The translations under genes were made by a program, and so were the position numbers. The notes beneath the pieces are model-generated. The model was not told the DNA's origin. It saw only the letters and a program-made list of their open reading frames with translations, and ran no database searches. Shown piece after piece: positions 34,152 through 42,007 of a stretch of 47,075 bases of DNA. Source of the DNA: Mycobacterium nebraskense (lineage in GTDB: Bacteria; Actinomycetota; Actinomycetes; Mycobacteriales; Mycobacteriaceae); the NCBI RefSeq assembly GCF_002102255.1, contig NZ_LQPH01000169.1, forward strand, positions 1 to 47,075, in the 5' to 3' direction. The first letter of the stretch is position 1, and each line of letters opens with the position of its first letter.

Positions 34152-35828
34152 TCAGTGGCGCGGGGCGGAAGTCAGCGCATCGCGCGGTATGTCGAGCGTT
34201 GCGAGCGGATACCCCCCGGATTCGTCGCGTCCGGAGCGCGCCAGCCGCATGGGCGGATAGTTCACCACGTGCGACACGTCCGGCTTGTGCTGTTGCCAAT
34301 CCACGGAAGCGCGCAGCGTGTAGTGCCCGGGCGCCAACCCCGCCAGGTCGACGGTCACCGACTCGGTGAACGACGCCGGGACCGGTTGGTTATCCGAGTT
34401 CTGCGCGGACGGCACCAGTTTGTTCAAGGCCACGGCTGTCGGCAGCGTGCGGACCACCGCGCCCGAGAAATCCACCAGCCGGTAGCTGGGCACCCACTTC
34501 TCGACTGCGCCGGCGGCGCCGTAGTTGGTCCAAACCACCGATATGGTCGCCACGCGATCGCGAAACGATTGCGATCCCGGCCGCGCTTCCACGGAGTATC
34601 GATAGCCCGCCGAGACGTTGGCTTGCGCCCACAGTAGGTACAACGCCGGGTCCATCGGAGTGCTCGAATCCACGGCCGGGAAGTTGAAACTCGACGTCAT
34701 CGACACGTGATACTTCACGACGTCGCGCAATCCCTTTTCGTAATAGGCCCGCGGCTTGGTTCCATCGGGCAACTGGCACCATTCGGTGATCACCAGCGCC
34801 GAGGCCAGCCGGTCTTTCAGTTGGCTGACGAGCCGATCTTTCGTGTGCACGTAGTACGAGCCATCCGACTCGGCCCATACGGGCAACGGCGCGTACACGC
34901 CGAGGCAATCCGAGCGGATGCCGACAGGCGCGGCCACTTTCTTGGTGACGTCGTCGGCGAGCAGCTCGCGGACGATTTCCGGGTTCAGCGCGGTGGTCAC
35001 CAATTGGGTGTGGGGGAAGGCGTTCACGTTTGCCGCCACGAGTTGTCCGATGGCCGCTTTGGTGATGCTCTGATCGCGAAACTGGCTGTAGTAACCCAGC
35101 TTTGCGATGCTCTCTTCGGGTGAGGGACCCGGTGCACCGAGTGTGTCGCGCAGATAGGCGATGTGGTTCTCGCTGAAGTCCCCGTAACCGGAGAACTCGA
35201 AAACGCTGAGCCGCTCGTCGCCGTCGTAGCGACGACCGAGCGCGGCGAGCAGCTGCCCGAAGGCGTTCAGGTACGCGGGGTCGTTCCAGTTCGGCACCAC
35301 GTGTGCCACGCCGGGTGTCCACCAGTACCGTTGCGGCCCCGTATAGCTGGTGGACGCGGCGCGCATCCAGTCGGGGATGGCGATGTTCGTGTTGTTCGCA
35401 TAGGTGGCGTCACAACACGAGTTGTAGGCGAACACGCGAAGGGTGAGCCGCATGTTCCGGGCGGCCAGCTTCGTCAGCGCGTCGTCGATCACGCTGAAGT
35501 CGAACTTGCGATCGTCGGGAGCGTCGGGGGGCAGCGTATTCGGATCGGTGGGCTGCAGCTGCCGCCATGAAACGCGCAAGCTGGCGTCGTACGAGGCCGG
35601 CCACGCCGGATACCGCTGCTGAGCGGAATTGCCTTGCGGGAAAAGTGGCATCAGGAGGTCTTCGTATTGGCCGCGCAGTGGATTCGATATCTCCTGCACG
35701 CCCAGCGGTATGGCGGGACTGATCACGGCGGACAACGGATCGGGTTCGCCGTGGCCACCGCATCCGCTCAGCGCCAACGCCGCGCAGGCGACGATCGCCG
35801 CCACGCGTTGTCTGAATGTTCGGACCAT
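34152..35828 (-). CDS. Glycosidase-like lipoprotein, copy 1
   Basis: A 558-residue lipoprotein: signal with lipobox ALSGC (C23), then a TIM-barrel-like region (NPLRGQY, VIDDALTKLAARNMRLTLRVF, then VFEFSGYGDFSENH with E211, and VITEWCQ with E349) and a C-terminal beta-rich domain (about 430-555). The pattern resembles DUF4832/clan-A glycoside hydrolases, with E211 and E349 placed like acid/base and nucleophile; this assignment is tentative. Position and strand suggest it corresponds to M. tuberculosis Rv1006. ATG 35828 follows TAGCAT by 7 nt. Tandem paralogue at 37932-39599. Probably trims or binds an extracellular glycan. Confidence 0.7.
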   Translation of the reverse strand: MVRTFRQRVAAIVACAALALSGCGGHGEPDPLSAVISPAIPLGVQEISNPLRGQYEDLLMPLFPQGNSAQQRYPAWPASYDASLRVSWRQLQPTDPNTLPPDAPDDRKFDFSVIDDALTKLAARNMRLTLRVFAYNSCCDATYANNTNIAIPDWMRAASTSYTGPQRYWWTPGVAHVVPNWNDPAYLNAFGQLLAALGRRYDGDERLSVFEFSGYGDFSENHIAYLRDTLGAPGPSPEESIAKLGYYSQFRDQSITKAAIGQLVAANVNAFPHTQLVTTALNPEIVRELLADDVTKKVAAPVGIRSDCLGVYAPLPVWAESDGSYYVHTKDRLVSQLKDRLASALVITEWCQLPDGTKPRAYYEKGLRDVVKYHVSMTSSFNFPAVDSSTPMDPALYLLWAQANVSAGYRYSVEARPGSQSFRDRVATISVVWTNYGAAGAVEKWVPSYRLVDFSGAVVRTLPTAVALNKLVPSAQNSDNQPVPASFTESVTVDLAGLAPGHYTLRASVDWQQHKPDVSHVVNYPPMRLARSGRDESGGYPLATLDIPRDALTSAPRH

Positions 35829-35835
35829 CGGTGCG

Positions 35836-35841
35836 ATGCTA
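35836..35841 (-). promoter_or_regulatory. -10 element overlapping a stop codon (lipoprotein copy 1)
   Basis: Reverse-strand TAGCAT starts with the TAG stop (35841-35839) of the GGDEF-EAL gene. The predicted +1 at 35829 is one base before ATG 35828, so a leaderless lipoprotein mRNA can start at the very end of the upstream gene. Confidence 0.45.
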
Positions 35842-37722
35842 GATGGTGCCCGTCGGCAACGCCTTGCTGTCGGCCAAAAACGGCATCGGCAACCAGCGCG
35901 CGGACAGTAGGGCTTCCATCGCATCACCGGGGACCGGGCGCGACAACAGGAAACCCTGCGCCCGGCGACACCCGTGCTGTATCAAAGTCATTGCCGCGGC
36001 AGGTGTTTCAACTCCCTCGGCAACCACTTCCAGACCGAATGCCTCGGCCAGCCCGATGATGGCGCGAACGATCGCGAGATCACCTGCGTTGTTACCCAAG
36101 TCGCGCACGAAACCGGTGTCGATCTTGAGCATGTCGACCGGCAGGGATTTCAGGTGCGACAACACCGCATAACCGGTGCCGAAGTCGTCGATGGCCAGCT
36201 GGACCCCGACTTCCTTGAGCTCCGCCAAGGTTTTTCGAGTCGTATCGATGTCGTGCACCACCGCGCGCTCGGTGATCTCCAGGCACACCGAGCCGGCGTC
36301 GATGCCGAACTCGTCGATGGTGTCGGCGACGTCGCGCACGAACCCACGGGTGATGAGCTGAATGGGCGACACGTTGATCCGCATGACGGCTCCCCGGCCG
36401 ACGCCATTGGCCTGCCAGCGACCGAATTCGGCGCACGCACTGCGCATCACCCAGCGGCCCAATTCCATCGCCAGGTTGGTCGATTCGGCGATCCCGATGA
36501 ACGAATCCGGCAGCAGCAGCCCCCAGATCGGGTGCCGCCAACGCACCAGCGCCTCGGCGCCCACGACGGCGCCCGTCGACAGGTCAACCTCGGGCAGGTA
36601 GTGCAGCAGCAACGCTTCGCTGCCGATATCGCCTTGCAGATGCAGCTCGATGTCGTTGCGGAACGCGCGCTTGAGGGACATGTCATCGGTGGACACCGCA
36701 ATCTGGTTGCCGCCGCCACGTTTCGCTGTCAGCACGGCCTCGTCGGCGCGACGGAGCAGGTCGGTGCAGTTGTCCCGTCCCGGAACGCCCACCGCCAGCC
36801 CGATGCTGACCGTGCGGCTGATCACGTGGCCGCCGATGGCCAGCCGCTCGCACAGCATCGTCGAGAGGCGACGGGCGAACGACTCCGCGGCCTCCGGTGA
36901 CATCGGCTGGTCGGGGACGACGACGAACTCGTCACCGCCCAACCGGGCGATGGTGCTGTTCGGAGCGCAGATCCGGATGCGCTGGGCGAAGACCCGGATG
37001 AACCAGTCACCGGCGGTGTGGCCGAGGTAGTCGTTGATCGGCTTGAGCCGGTCGAGGTCGAGGTACATGATTGCGACGGGTCCGGGGCGTCCCGTCAACA
37101 GCCGTTCGGACAGGTGCGCGACCAGCGCGCGACGGTTGTAGAGGCCGGTCAAATCGTCGTGCTCGGCGAGATAGCGAAGCTTTTCTTCGGCCGCGAGGCG
37201 CGCCTGCAGCTGCGCAAACAGCGCTGCGACGGCCTCGAGCGTGTTGATCTCTGCTTGCTCCCACTTGCGGGCGCCGAACTTGACGAAGCCGAGCAAACCG
37301 GTGGTCGTCTCACCCGAGACCAGGGGCGCGGCGGCCACCGAGGGCGAGGCCGCCACTTTGGCCTCGCCCGGCCGGCGCCGAAAATAGCGTTTGGCCTGCG
37401 CAGGCCGGATCACCACCGGTTTGCGCCCGTGCCCGCACTGTGCGAGCACCGACTCGGCGATGTCCAGCTGGGCGAAGGCCGTCGGATCCGGGTCCGCGGC
37501 GTCCGTTCGGGGTGGCCACTCGGCAACCAGCGCCGAGGTCCGGGTGTGCGGGTCGAGGTGTCGCAGGAAGCTGGCGTCCACGTCGAACTGCTCGACGAGT
37601 TGCGCGAGCACCTTCTCACTCACCAGGGTGGCCGTGGCCGCCGTGGCCTCCATCAGCTGCGTGGCAACGGAGGTGACGACCAGGTCCAGGCTGCGCGGCA
37701 CGGTCTCCTCCGATACGGGCAT
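35839..37722 (-). CDS. GAF-GGDEF-EAL c-di-GMP turnover protein
   Basis: A 627-residue homologue of M. tuberculosis Rv1354c, a bifunctional diguanylate cyclase/phosphodiesterase. Domain order: N-terminal GAF-like sensor (about 20-180, including PLVSGETTTGLLGFVKFG), GGDEF (about 190-345, with intact RLGGDEF, MYLDLDRLKPINDYLGH), EAL (about 365-615, with GAEALVRW, DDFGTGYAVLSHLKSLPVDMLK-type metal site and EGVET). Both active sites look intact, so it could make and degrade c-di-GMP depending on the GAF signal. No membrane segments. ATG 37722 is chosen by homology; the frame is open to 37809. It lies between the two lipoprotein paralogues. Confidence 0.95.
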   Translation of the reverse strand: MPVSEETVPRSLDLVVTSVATQLMEATAATATLVSEKVLAQLVEQFDVDASFLRHLDPHTRTSALVAEWPPRTDAADPDPTAFAQLDIAESVLAQCGHGRKPVVIRPAQAKRYFRRRPGEAKVAASPSVAAAPLVSGETTTGLLGFVKFGARKWEQAEINTLEAVAALFAQLQARLAAEEKLRYLAEHDDLTGLYNRRALVAHLSERLLTGRPGPVAIMYLDLDRLKPINDYLGHTAGDWFIRVFAQRIRICAPNSTIARLGGDEFVVVPDQPMSPEAAESFARRLSTMLCERLAIGGHVISRTVSIGLAVGVPGRDNCTDLLRRADEAVLTAKRGGGNQIAVSTDDMSLKRAFRNDIELHLQGDIGSEALLLHYLPEVDLSTGAVVGAEALVRWRHPIWGLLLPDSFIGIAESTNLAMELGRWVMRSACAEFGRWQANGVGRGAVMRINVSPIQLITRGFVRDVADTIDEFGIDAGSVCLEITERAVVHDIDTTRKTLAELKEVGVQLAIDDFGTGYAVLSHLKSLPVDMLKIDTGFVRDLGNNAGDLAIVRAIIGLAEAFGLEVVAEGVETPAAAMTLIQHGCRRAQGFLLSRPVPGDAMEALLSARWLPMPFLADSKALPTGTI

Positions 37723-37931
37723 GCATCCCAGCCGGGCGGGGGACGGTCTCGGTGGCGGACTCCGGGTGTATGCGGACCCGGGCAGGTCACAGTGGGTATT
37801 GGTCAGCAAAACGTATCACGCAGGACCCACTCCATCAGGGCTAACGAACAACATCTGGCGGACGCTGGTCGACGGCGCGAGGGGGCCAGTCGCCAAGGGC
37901 CGCTGCGCGTCAGTGCGGCGTCAGTGGGGGG
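37723..37931. other. Intergenic region upstream of the GGDEF-EAL gene
   Basis: About 209 bp separating the lipoprotein copy 2 stop from the GGDEF-EAL start. No gene, clear promoter or terminator hairpin was recognised. Confidence 0.3.
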
Positions 37932-39599
37932 TCATTGACCGTTGGCCGACGCCGCGTCGCTCGCTATATCAAGTGTCGCTATCGGGTAGAGACCGGAGCC
38001 GTCGCGGCCGTCGCGGGCCAGCGCCATCGGCGCATAGTTCACCACGTGTGACGCGGCCGGCTTGTGCTGCTGCCACTCCACGGACGCGCGCAGGGTGTAG
38101 TGCCCGGGCGCCAGGCCCGTCACGTCGACCCGCACCGACTCGGTGGACGACTCCGGAACCGCCTCCTCGCGTGACTGGCTGGAGTCGTCGTGAACCAGCG
38201 TCTTGAGATTGACCGTCGCCGGAATGCTGCGGACCACCGCTCCCGAGAAGTCGACCAGCTTGTAGCCGGGCGCCCATTGCTCGGTGGCCGCAGCCGAGCC
38301 GTAGTTGGTCCAGATGACGGAAATGGAAGCCACCTTGCCCTGAATCGACTGCGATCCCGGCTTTGCCTCCACCGAGTACCGGTAACCGGCAGCGGTGTTC
38401 GCCTTGGCCCAGAGGAGATACAGCTTGGGATCCATCGCCGACGTGGCATCCCGGTCGGGGAAGTTGGCGCTCGATGTCATCGAGACGTGATACCTGACGA
38501 CGTCGTGCAGGGCCTTCTCGTAGTACGACCGCGGGTCGGTCCCGTTCGGCAACCGGCACCACTGGCTGATCATCAGTGCCGAGGTGAGCCGCTGCTTGAT
38601 CGTGTTGACGACCGCGTCGTTGAACCGCACGTAGTGCGAGTCGCCGGACTCGGCCCATTCCGGCAGGGGCGCCTGCACCCCAAGGCAATCCGCGCGGATG
38701 CCGACCGGCGCGGACAGTTTCTTCGTCACGTCGTCGGCGAGCAATTCGCGGACGATTTCCGGATTCTCGGCGGTGACCACCAATTGCGTATGGCCGAACG
38801 CGCCGACGTTCGCGGCGACCAGTTGCCCGATGGACGCTTTGGTGATGCTCTGATCGCGGAACTGGCTGTAATAGCCCAACTTCGGCACGCTGTCGTCCGG
38901 CGCGGGGCCCGGCGCGCCGAGCGCGTCACGCAAGTACGCCAGGCTGGTCTTGCCGGAATCGCCGTACCCGGAGAACTCGAACACGCTGAGGCGCTCGTCG
39001 CCGTCATAGCGCCGCCCGAGCGCGGCGAGCAGCTGCCCGAAGGCGTTGAGGTAGTCGGCGTCATTCCAATTCGGGACGACCTGTGCGACACCCGGCGCGG
39101 GACTGTTCGGCTTCGCGGGATAGCTGGTGGCCGCTGAGCGGATCCAGTCCGGAATCGCAATATTGGTGTTGTCCGGATAGGAATCGCTGCAACAGGATGT
39201 GTAGGCGTACACGCCAAGGGTCAGCCGCATGTTTCGGCTGCCGAGCTTCGTCAGCGCGTCGTCGATCACGCTGAAGTCGAACTTGCGATCGTCGGGGGCA
39301 TCGGGGGGCAGCGTGCGCGGGTCGACGGGCTGCAACTGCCGCCACGAAACCCGCAAGCTGGCGTCATACGACGCGGGCCAGGCGGCGTACCGCTGCTGAG
39401 CGGAATTGCCTTGCGGGAAAAGCGGATTCAAGCCTTCCTCGTATTGGCCGCGCAGCGGGTTGGGGATCTCCTGAGCGGTGGGCGGAATGGCCGGGCTGAC
39501 CATCGCGGACAACGGCCCGGGATCGCTTTTGCCACCGCATCCGCTCAGCACCATCGCCGTGCATACGACAGCGGCCAGCGCGCTCTTCCTCGTCTTCAC
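37932..39599 (-). CDS. Glycosidase-like lipoprotein, copy 2
   Basis: A 555-residue paralogue of the gene at 34152-35828, very similar over the whole length. The lipobox is VLSGC (C21). The first candidate catalytic glutamate is kept (VFEFSGYGD), but the second is glutamine: MISQWC, Q346, codon CAG at 38562-38564, against E349 in copy 1. The segment after the first glutamate also differs (DSGKTS against DFSENH). It may be a glycan-binding or altered enzyme. GTG 39599 has a GGGAGAAG site; the upstream frame to 39716 is not supported. Confidence 0.7.
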   Translation of the reverse strand: MKTRKSALAAVVCTAMVLSGCGGKSDPGPLSAMVSPAIPPTAQEIPNPLRGQYEEGLNPLFPQGNSAQQRYAAWPASYDASLRVSWRQLQPVDPRTLPPDAPDDRKFDFSVIDDALTKLGSRNMRLTLGVYAYTSCCSDSYPDNTNIAIPDWIRSAATSYPAKPNSPAPGVAQVVPNWNDADYLNAFGQLLAALGRRYDGDERLSVFEFSGYGDSGKTSLAYLRDALGAPGPAPDDSVPKLGYYSQFRDQSITKASIGQLVAANVGAFGHTQLVVTAENPEIVRELLADDVTKKLSAPVGIRADCLGVQAPLPEWAESGDSHYVRFNDAVVNTIKQRLTSALMISQWCRLPNGTDPRSYYEKALHDVVRYHVSMTSSANFPDRDATSAMDPKLYLLWAKANTAAGYRYSVEAKPGSQSIQGKVASISVIWTNYGSAAATEQWAPGYKLVDFSGAVVRSIPATVNLKTLVHDDSSQSREEAVPESSTESVRVDVTGLAPGHYTLRASVEWQQHKPAASHVVNYAPMALARDGRDGSGLYPIATLDIASDAASANGQ

Positions 39600-39804
39600 G
39601 GTTGCTTCTCCCAACACACACCGATGCACACTGAAGTGGCCCCATACTGCCTGGGTTATCTGGTGCGTGTGTTTAACGCGGGGCTGGTCACGAATTGGCG
39701 TAGCGCAGCCTAACACGCACGACCCGGGCGTCCGCCCGCTCCGACGCAGTGCGGCCCGGCCCCGGAAGCCGCCCCCGTGACACGCGTCACAATGTGGGCG
39801 GGGC

Positions 39805-39831
39805 TGTCACGCTCTAGCGGCCCGCGGTGTC
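39805..39831 (+). promoter_or_regulatory. Candidate ECF41-type promoter
   Basis: TGTCAC (39805-39810), a 17-nt spacer and TGTC (39828-39831) resemble the ECF41 promoter (-35 TGTCACA, -10 CGTC), upstream of the oxidoreductase-sigma operon. It would allow autoregulation. The -10 differs by one base from the known motif. Confidence 0.45.
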
Positions 39832-39867
39832 TCAAGGGCATCAGGCCCGTGAGAACAGGAGACAGCA

Positions 39868-41049
39868 ATGACCGAGGTAGCCGCCCAGAAAACTCATGTC
39901 GTCGTGGTCGGAGGCGGATATGCCGGAACCCTGGCCGCGAACCATCTACGGCAGCGTCCGGACATCGACATCACGCTGGTGAACCCCCGGCCGGTCTTCG
40001 TCGAGCGAATCCGTCTGCACCAGTTGGTCGCCGACACCGGCGCCGCGACCGCGGACTATGCGACGCTGCTCGGCGACGGGATCCGATTGGTCGTCGACAC
40101 CGTCGACCGCATCGACGCCACCGCCCGGCGCGTCCTGCTGTCCTCGGGTGCCGAGCTCGACTACGACTACCTGATCTACGCGGTCGGCAGCACCGGCGCG
40201 AAGCCGGCGACCGTGCCCGGGTTCACGGACTTCGCCTACGCGATAGCCGACCTGGAAAGCGCGCAGCGGTTGCGCTACGCGCTCGCCGACCTGCCGCTGG
40301 CCGCACCCGTCACCGTCGTCGGCGGCGGGCTGACCGGCATCGAAACGGCCTCCGAGCTGGCCGAACAGGGCCGGCAGGTGACCCTGGTGTGCGGCGCCGA
40401 GCTCGGCCCGTCGCTGAGCAAGCGGGGCCGGCGTTCCGTCGCCAAGCGACTGCGGGGTTTCGGTGTCAACGTGCTGGAATCTGCGACGGTGACCGAGGTG
40501 CGGTGGGACGCGGTGGTGCTCAGCGACGGGGCCGTGCTGCCCAGCGCGGCGACCATCTGGACGGCGGGATTCGCGGTTCCGGACCTGGCCGCGCGCAGCG
40601 GGCTGAGCACGGACGCGCTGGGCCGGCTGCTCACCGACGAGACGCTGACCAGCGTCGACAATCCTTACGTCGTCGCGGCGGGTGACGCGGCCGCGCCGTC
40701 GGGACAGCCGCTGCGGATGAGCTGCCAGGCCGCCGGACCGCTGGGTGCGCAAGCCGCCAACACCGTGCTCAGCCGCATCTCCGGAACCGCCCCCGCCCTG
40801 CTCAGCCAGGCGTTCGTCGGTCAGTGCATCAGCCTGGGCCGCTCCTACGGCACTCTGCAGTTGGCGCGCACCGACGACACACCGGTGAACATGGCGCTGG
40901 GCGGCCGGACCGCCGCGTCCATCAAAGAGGCCATCTGCAAGGGGACGCTGTGGGCCATCCGCCGCGAGGCCGCCAAGCCGGGGTCCTACCGCTGGATCAA
41001 GGGCGGTAAGCGGCCCGCGCAGGCGCCGGCCGAGATCGCGTTGCGATGA
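39868..41049 (+). CDS. NAD(P)/FAD-dependent oxidoreductase (NDH-2/FSP1-like)
   Basis: A 393-residue pyridine nucleotide-disulphide-type flavoprotein. The FAD motif VVVVGGGYAGTLAANHL lies at about residues 11-27. The NAD(P)-binding motif TVVGGGLTGIETASELAEQG is at about 150-170, and VVAAGDAAAPSG (about 270) is the second FAD contact. It resembles type II NADH dehydrogenase and AIF/FSP1-like proteins. The ATG has AGGAGA. It overlaps the sigma factor gene by 4 bp (ATGA). ECF41 sigma factors are typically linked to carboxymuconolactone decarboxylase, oxidoreductase or epimerase genes, so this is probably the sigma factor's target and partner. Confidence 0.92.
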   Translation: MTEVAAQKTHVVVVGGGYAGTLAANHLRQRPDIDITLVNPRPVFVERIRLHQLVADTGAATADYATLLGDGIRLVVDTVDRIDATARRVLLSSGAELDYDYLIYAVGSTGAKPATVPGFTDFAYAIADLESAQRLRYALADLPLAAPVTVVGGGLTGIETASELAEQGRQVTLVCGAELGPSLSKRGRRSVAKRLRGFGVNVLESATVTEVRWDAVVLSDGAVLPSAATIWTAGFAVPDLAARSGLSTDALGRLLTDETLTSVDNPYVVAAGDAAAPSGQPLRMSCQAAGPLGAQAANTVLSRISGTAPALLSQAFVGQCISLGRSYGTLQLARTDDTPVNMALGGRTAASIKEAICKGTLWAIRREAAKPGSYRWIKGGKRPAQAPAEIALR

Positions 41050-41957
41050 CGCGCCCGCCCGCCGGCAGTGAGCACGCGGAACGGTTCACCGTGCTGCGGC
41101 CGCTGCTGTTCACCATCGCCTACGAGATGCTGGGCTCGGCCACCGAGGCCGACGATGTGCTGCAGGACAGCTATCTGCGGTGGGCGGCGGTCGACCTGTC
41201 GACGGTGCGCGACACCAAGTCCTACCTGGCCCAGCTGGTGACCCGCCAGGCGCTCAACGCACTGCGCGCCGACGCGCGCCGGCGCGAGGAGTACGTGGGG
41301 CCGTGGCTGCCCGAGCCGCTGCTCCTCGACGAGCAGGATCCCTCGGCCGATGTCGTTCTGGCGGAATCCATTTCGATGGCGATGCTGGTCCTGCTGGAAA
41401 CGCTGAGCCCCGACGAGCGCGCGGTGTTCGTGTTGCGCGAGGTGTTCGGCTTCGACTACGGCGAGATCGCCGAGGCGGTGGGCAGGCCGGCGCCGACGGT
41501 GCGTCAGGTGGCGCACCGGGCACGCGAACACGTGCGGGCGCGGCGGAAGAGGTTCGACGCGGTCGACCCGCAGCGCAACGCGCAGATCATCGCCCAGTTC
41601 CTTCAGACGGCCGCCAGCGGTGACGTGGAGACGCTGATGACGATGCTCGCCCCCGACGCCACCTGGACGGCGGACAGCGGCGGCAAGGTGTCGGCGGCGC
41701 GCCGGCCGGTGGTGGGCGCCGAGCGGGTGGCCCGGGCGATCGTCGGCCTGATCCGCAAGGCGGTGGTGCTCGGGGAGTTCCGCGTCGAGATGGTGACCTG
41801 CAACAGCGCCCCGGCCGTGTTGCTCTACCTCGGCGATCACCTCGAGGGGGTGATCACGCTGGAAATCGCCGATGACAAGATCACGAACTTCTACGTGACG
41901 CGCAACCCGGACAAGCTGGCGGCCCTGGCGACCGCCCGCGACATCAGCCGGGGGTAG
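41046..41957 (+). CDS. sigJ: ECF41-group sigma factor (SigJ-like)
   Basis: A 303-residue ECF sigma factor. Sigma region 2 spans about 10-80 (LFTIAYEMLGSATEADDVLQDSYLRW) and region 4 about 110-170 (LSPDERAVFVLREVFGFDYGEIAEAVG). YVGPWLPEPLL links the two, and a SnoaL-like C-terminal domain (about 180-295) contains DSGGKVSAARRPV, a variant of the ECF41 DGGGK motif. In ECF41 proteins this extension replaces a separate anti-sigma factor. M. tuberculosis SigJ (Rv3328c) is the closest known relative I can name, but its locus is elsewhere. Orthology is not proven; this could be an ECF41 paralogue. Confidence 0.88.
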   Translation: MTRPPAGSEHAERFTVLRPLLFTIAYEMLGSATEADDVLQDSYLRWAAVDLSTVRDTKSYLAQLVTRQALNALRADARRREEYVGPWLPEPLLLDEQDPSADVVLAESISMAMLVLLETLSPDERAVFVLREVFGFDYGEIAEAVGRPAPTVRQVAHRAREHVRARRKRFDAVDPQRNAQIIAQFLQTAASGDVETLMTMLAPDATWTADSGGKVSAARRPVVGAERVARAIVGLIRKAVVLGEFRVEMVTCNSAPAVLLYLGDHLEGVITLEIADDKITNFYVTRNPDKLAALATARDISRG

Positions 41958-42007
41958 GCGAGCGACGCGCGCAGGGCGAAAATTCGCCGTTCTGTCAAGC
42001 TAGGGCG

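Larger units (their letters stand above)
34152..39599 (-). repeat. Tandem gene duplication flanking a c-di-GMP gene
   Basis: The genes at 34152-35828 and 37932-39599 are full-length direct duplicates separated by the GGDEF-EAL gene. Long blocks are identical at protein level (for example VIDDALTKL, NAFGQLLAALGRRYDGDERL, QFRDQSITK). Both are full length, and both retain a signal peptide and lipobox, so neither looks like a decaying copy. Confidence 0.85.

Noticed and set aside
10200..42007. Classical mobile genomic island
   Set aside because: No tRNA at the borders, no integrase, transposase, insertion sequence or att-like direct repeat was seen. The region may be an ancestral block lost in M. 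tuberculosis and not a recent insertion.
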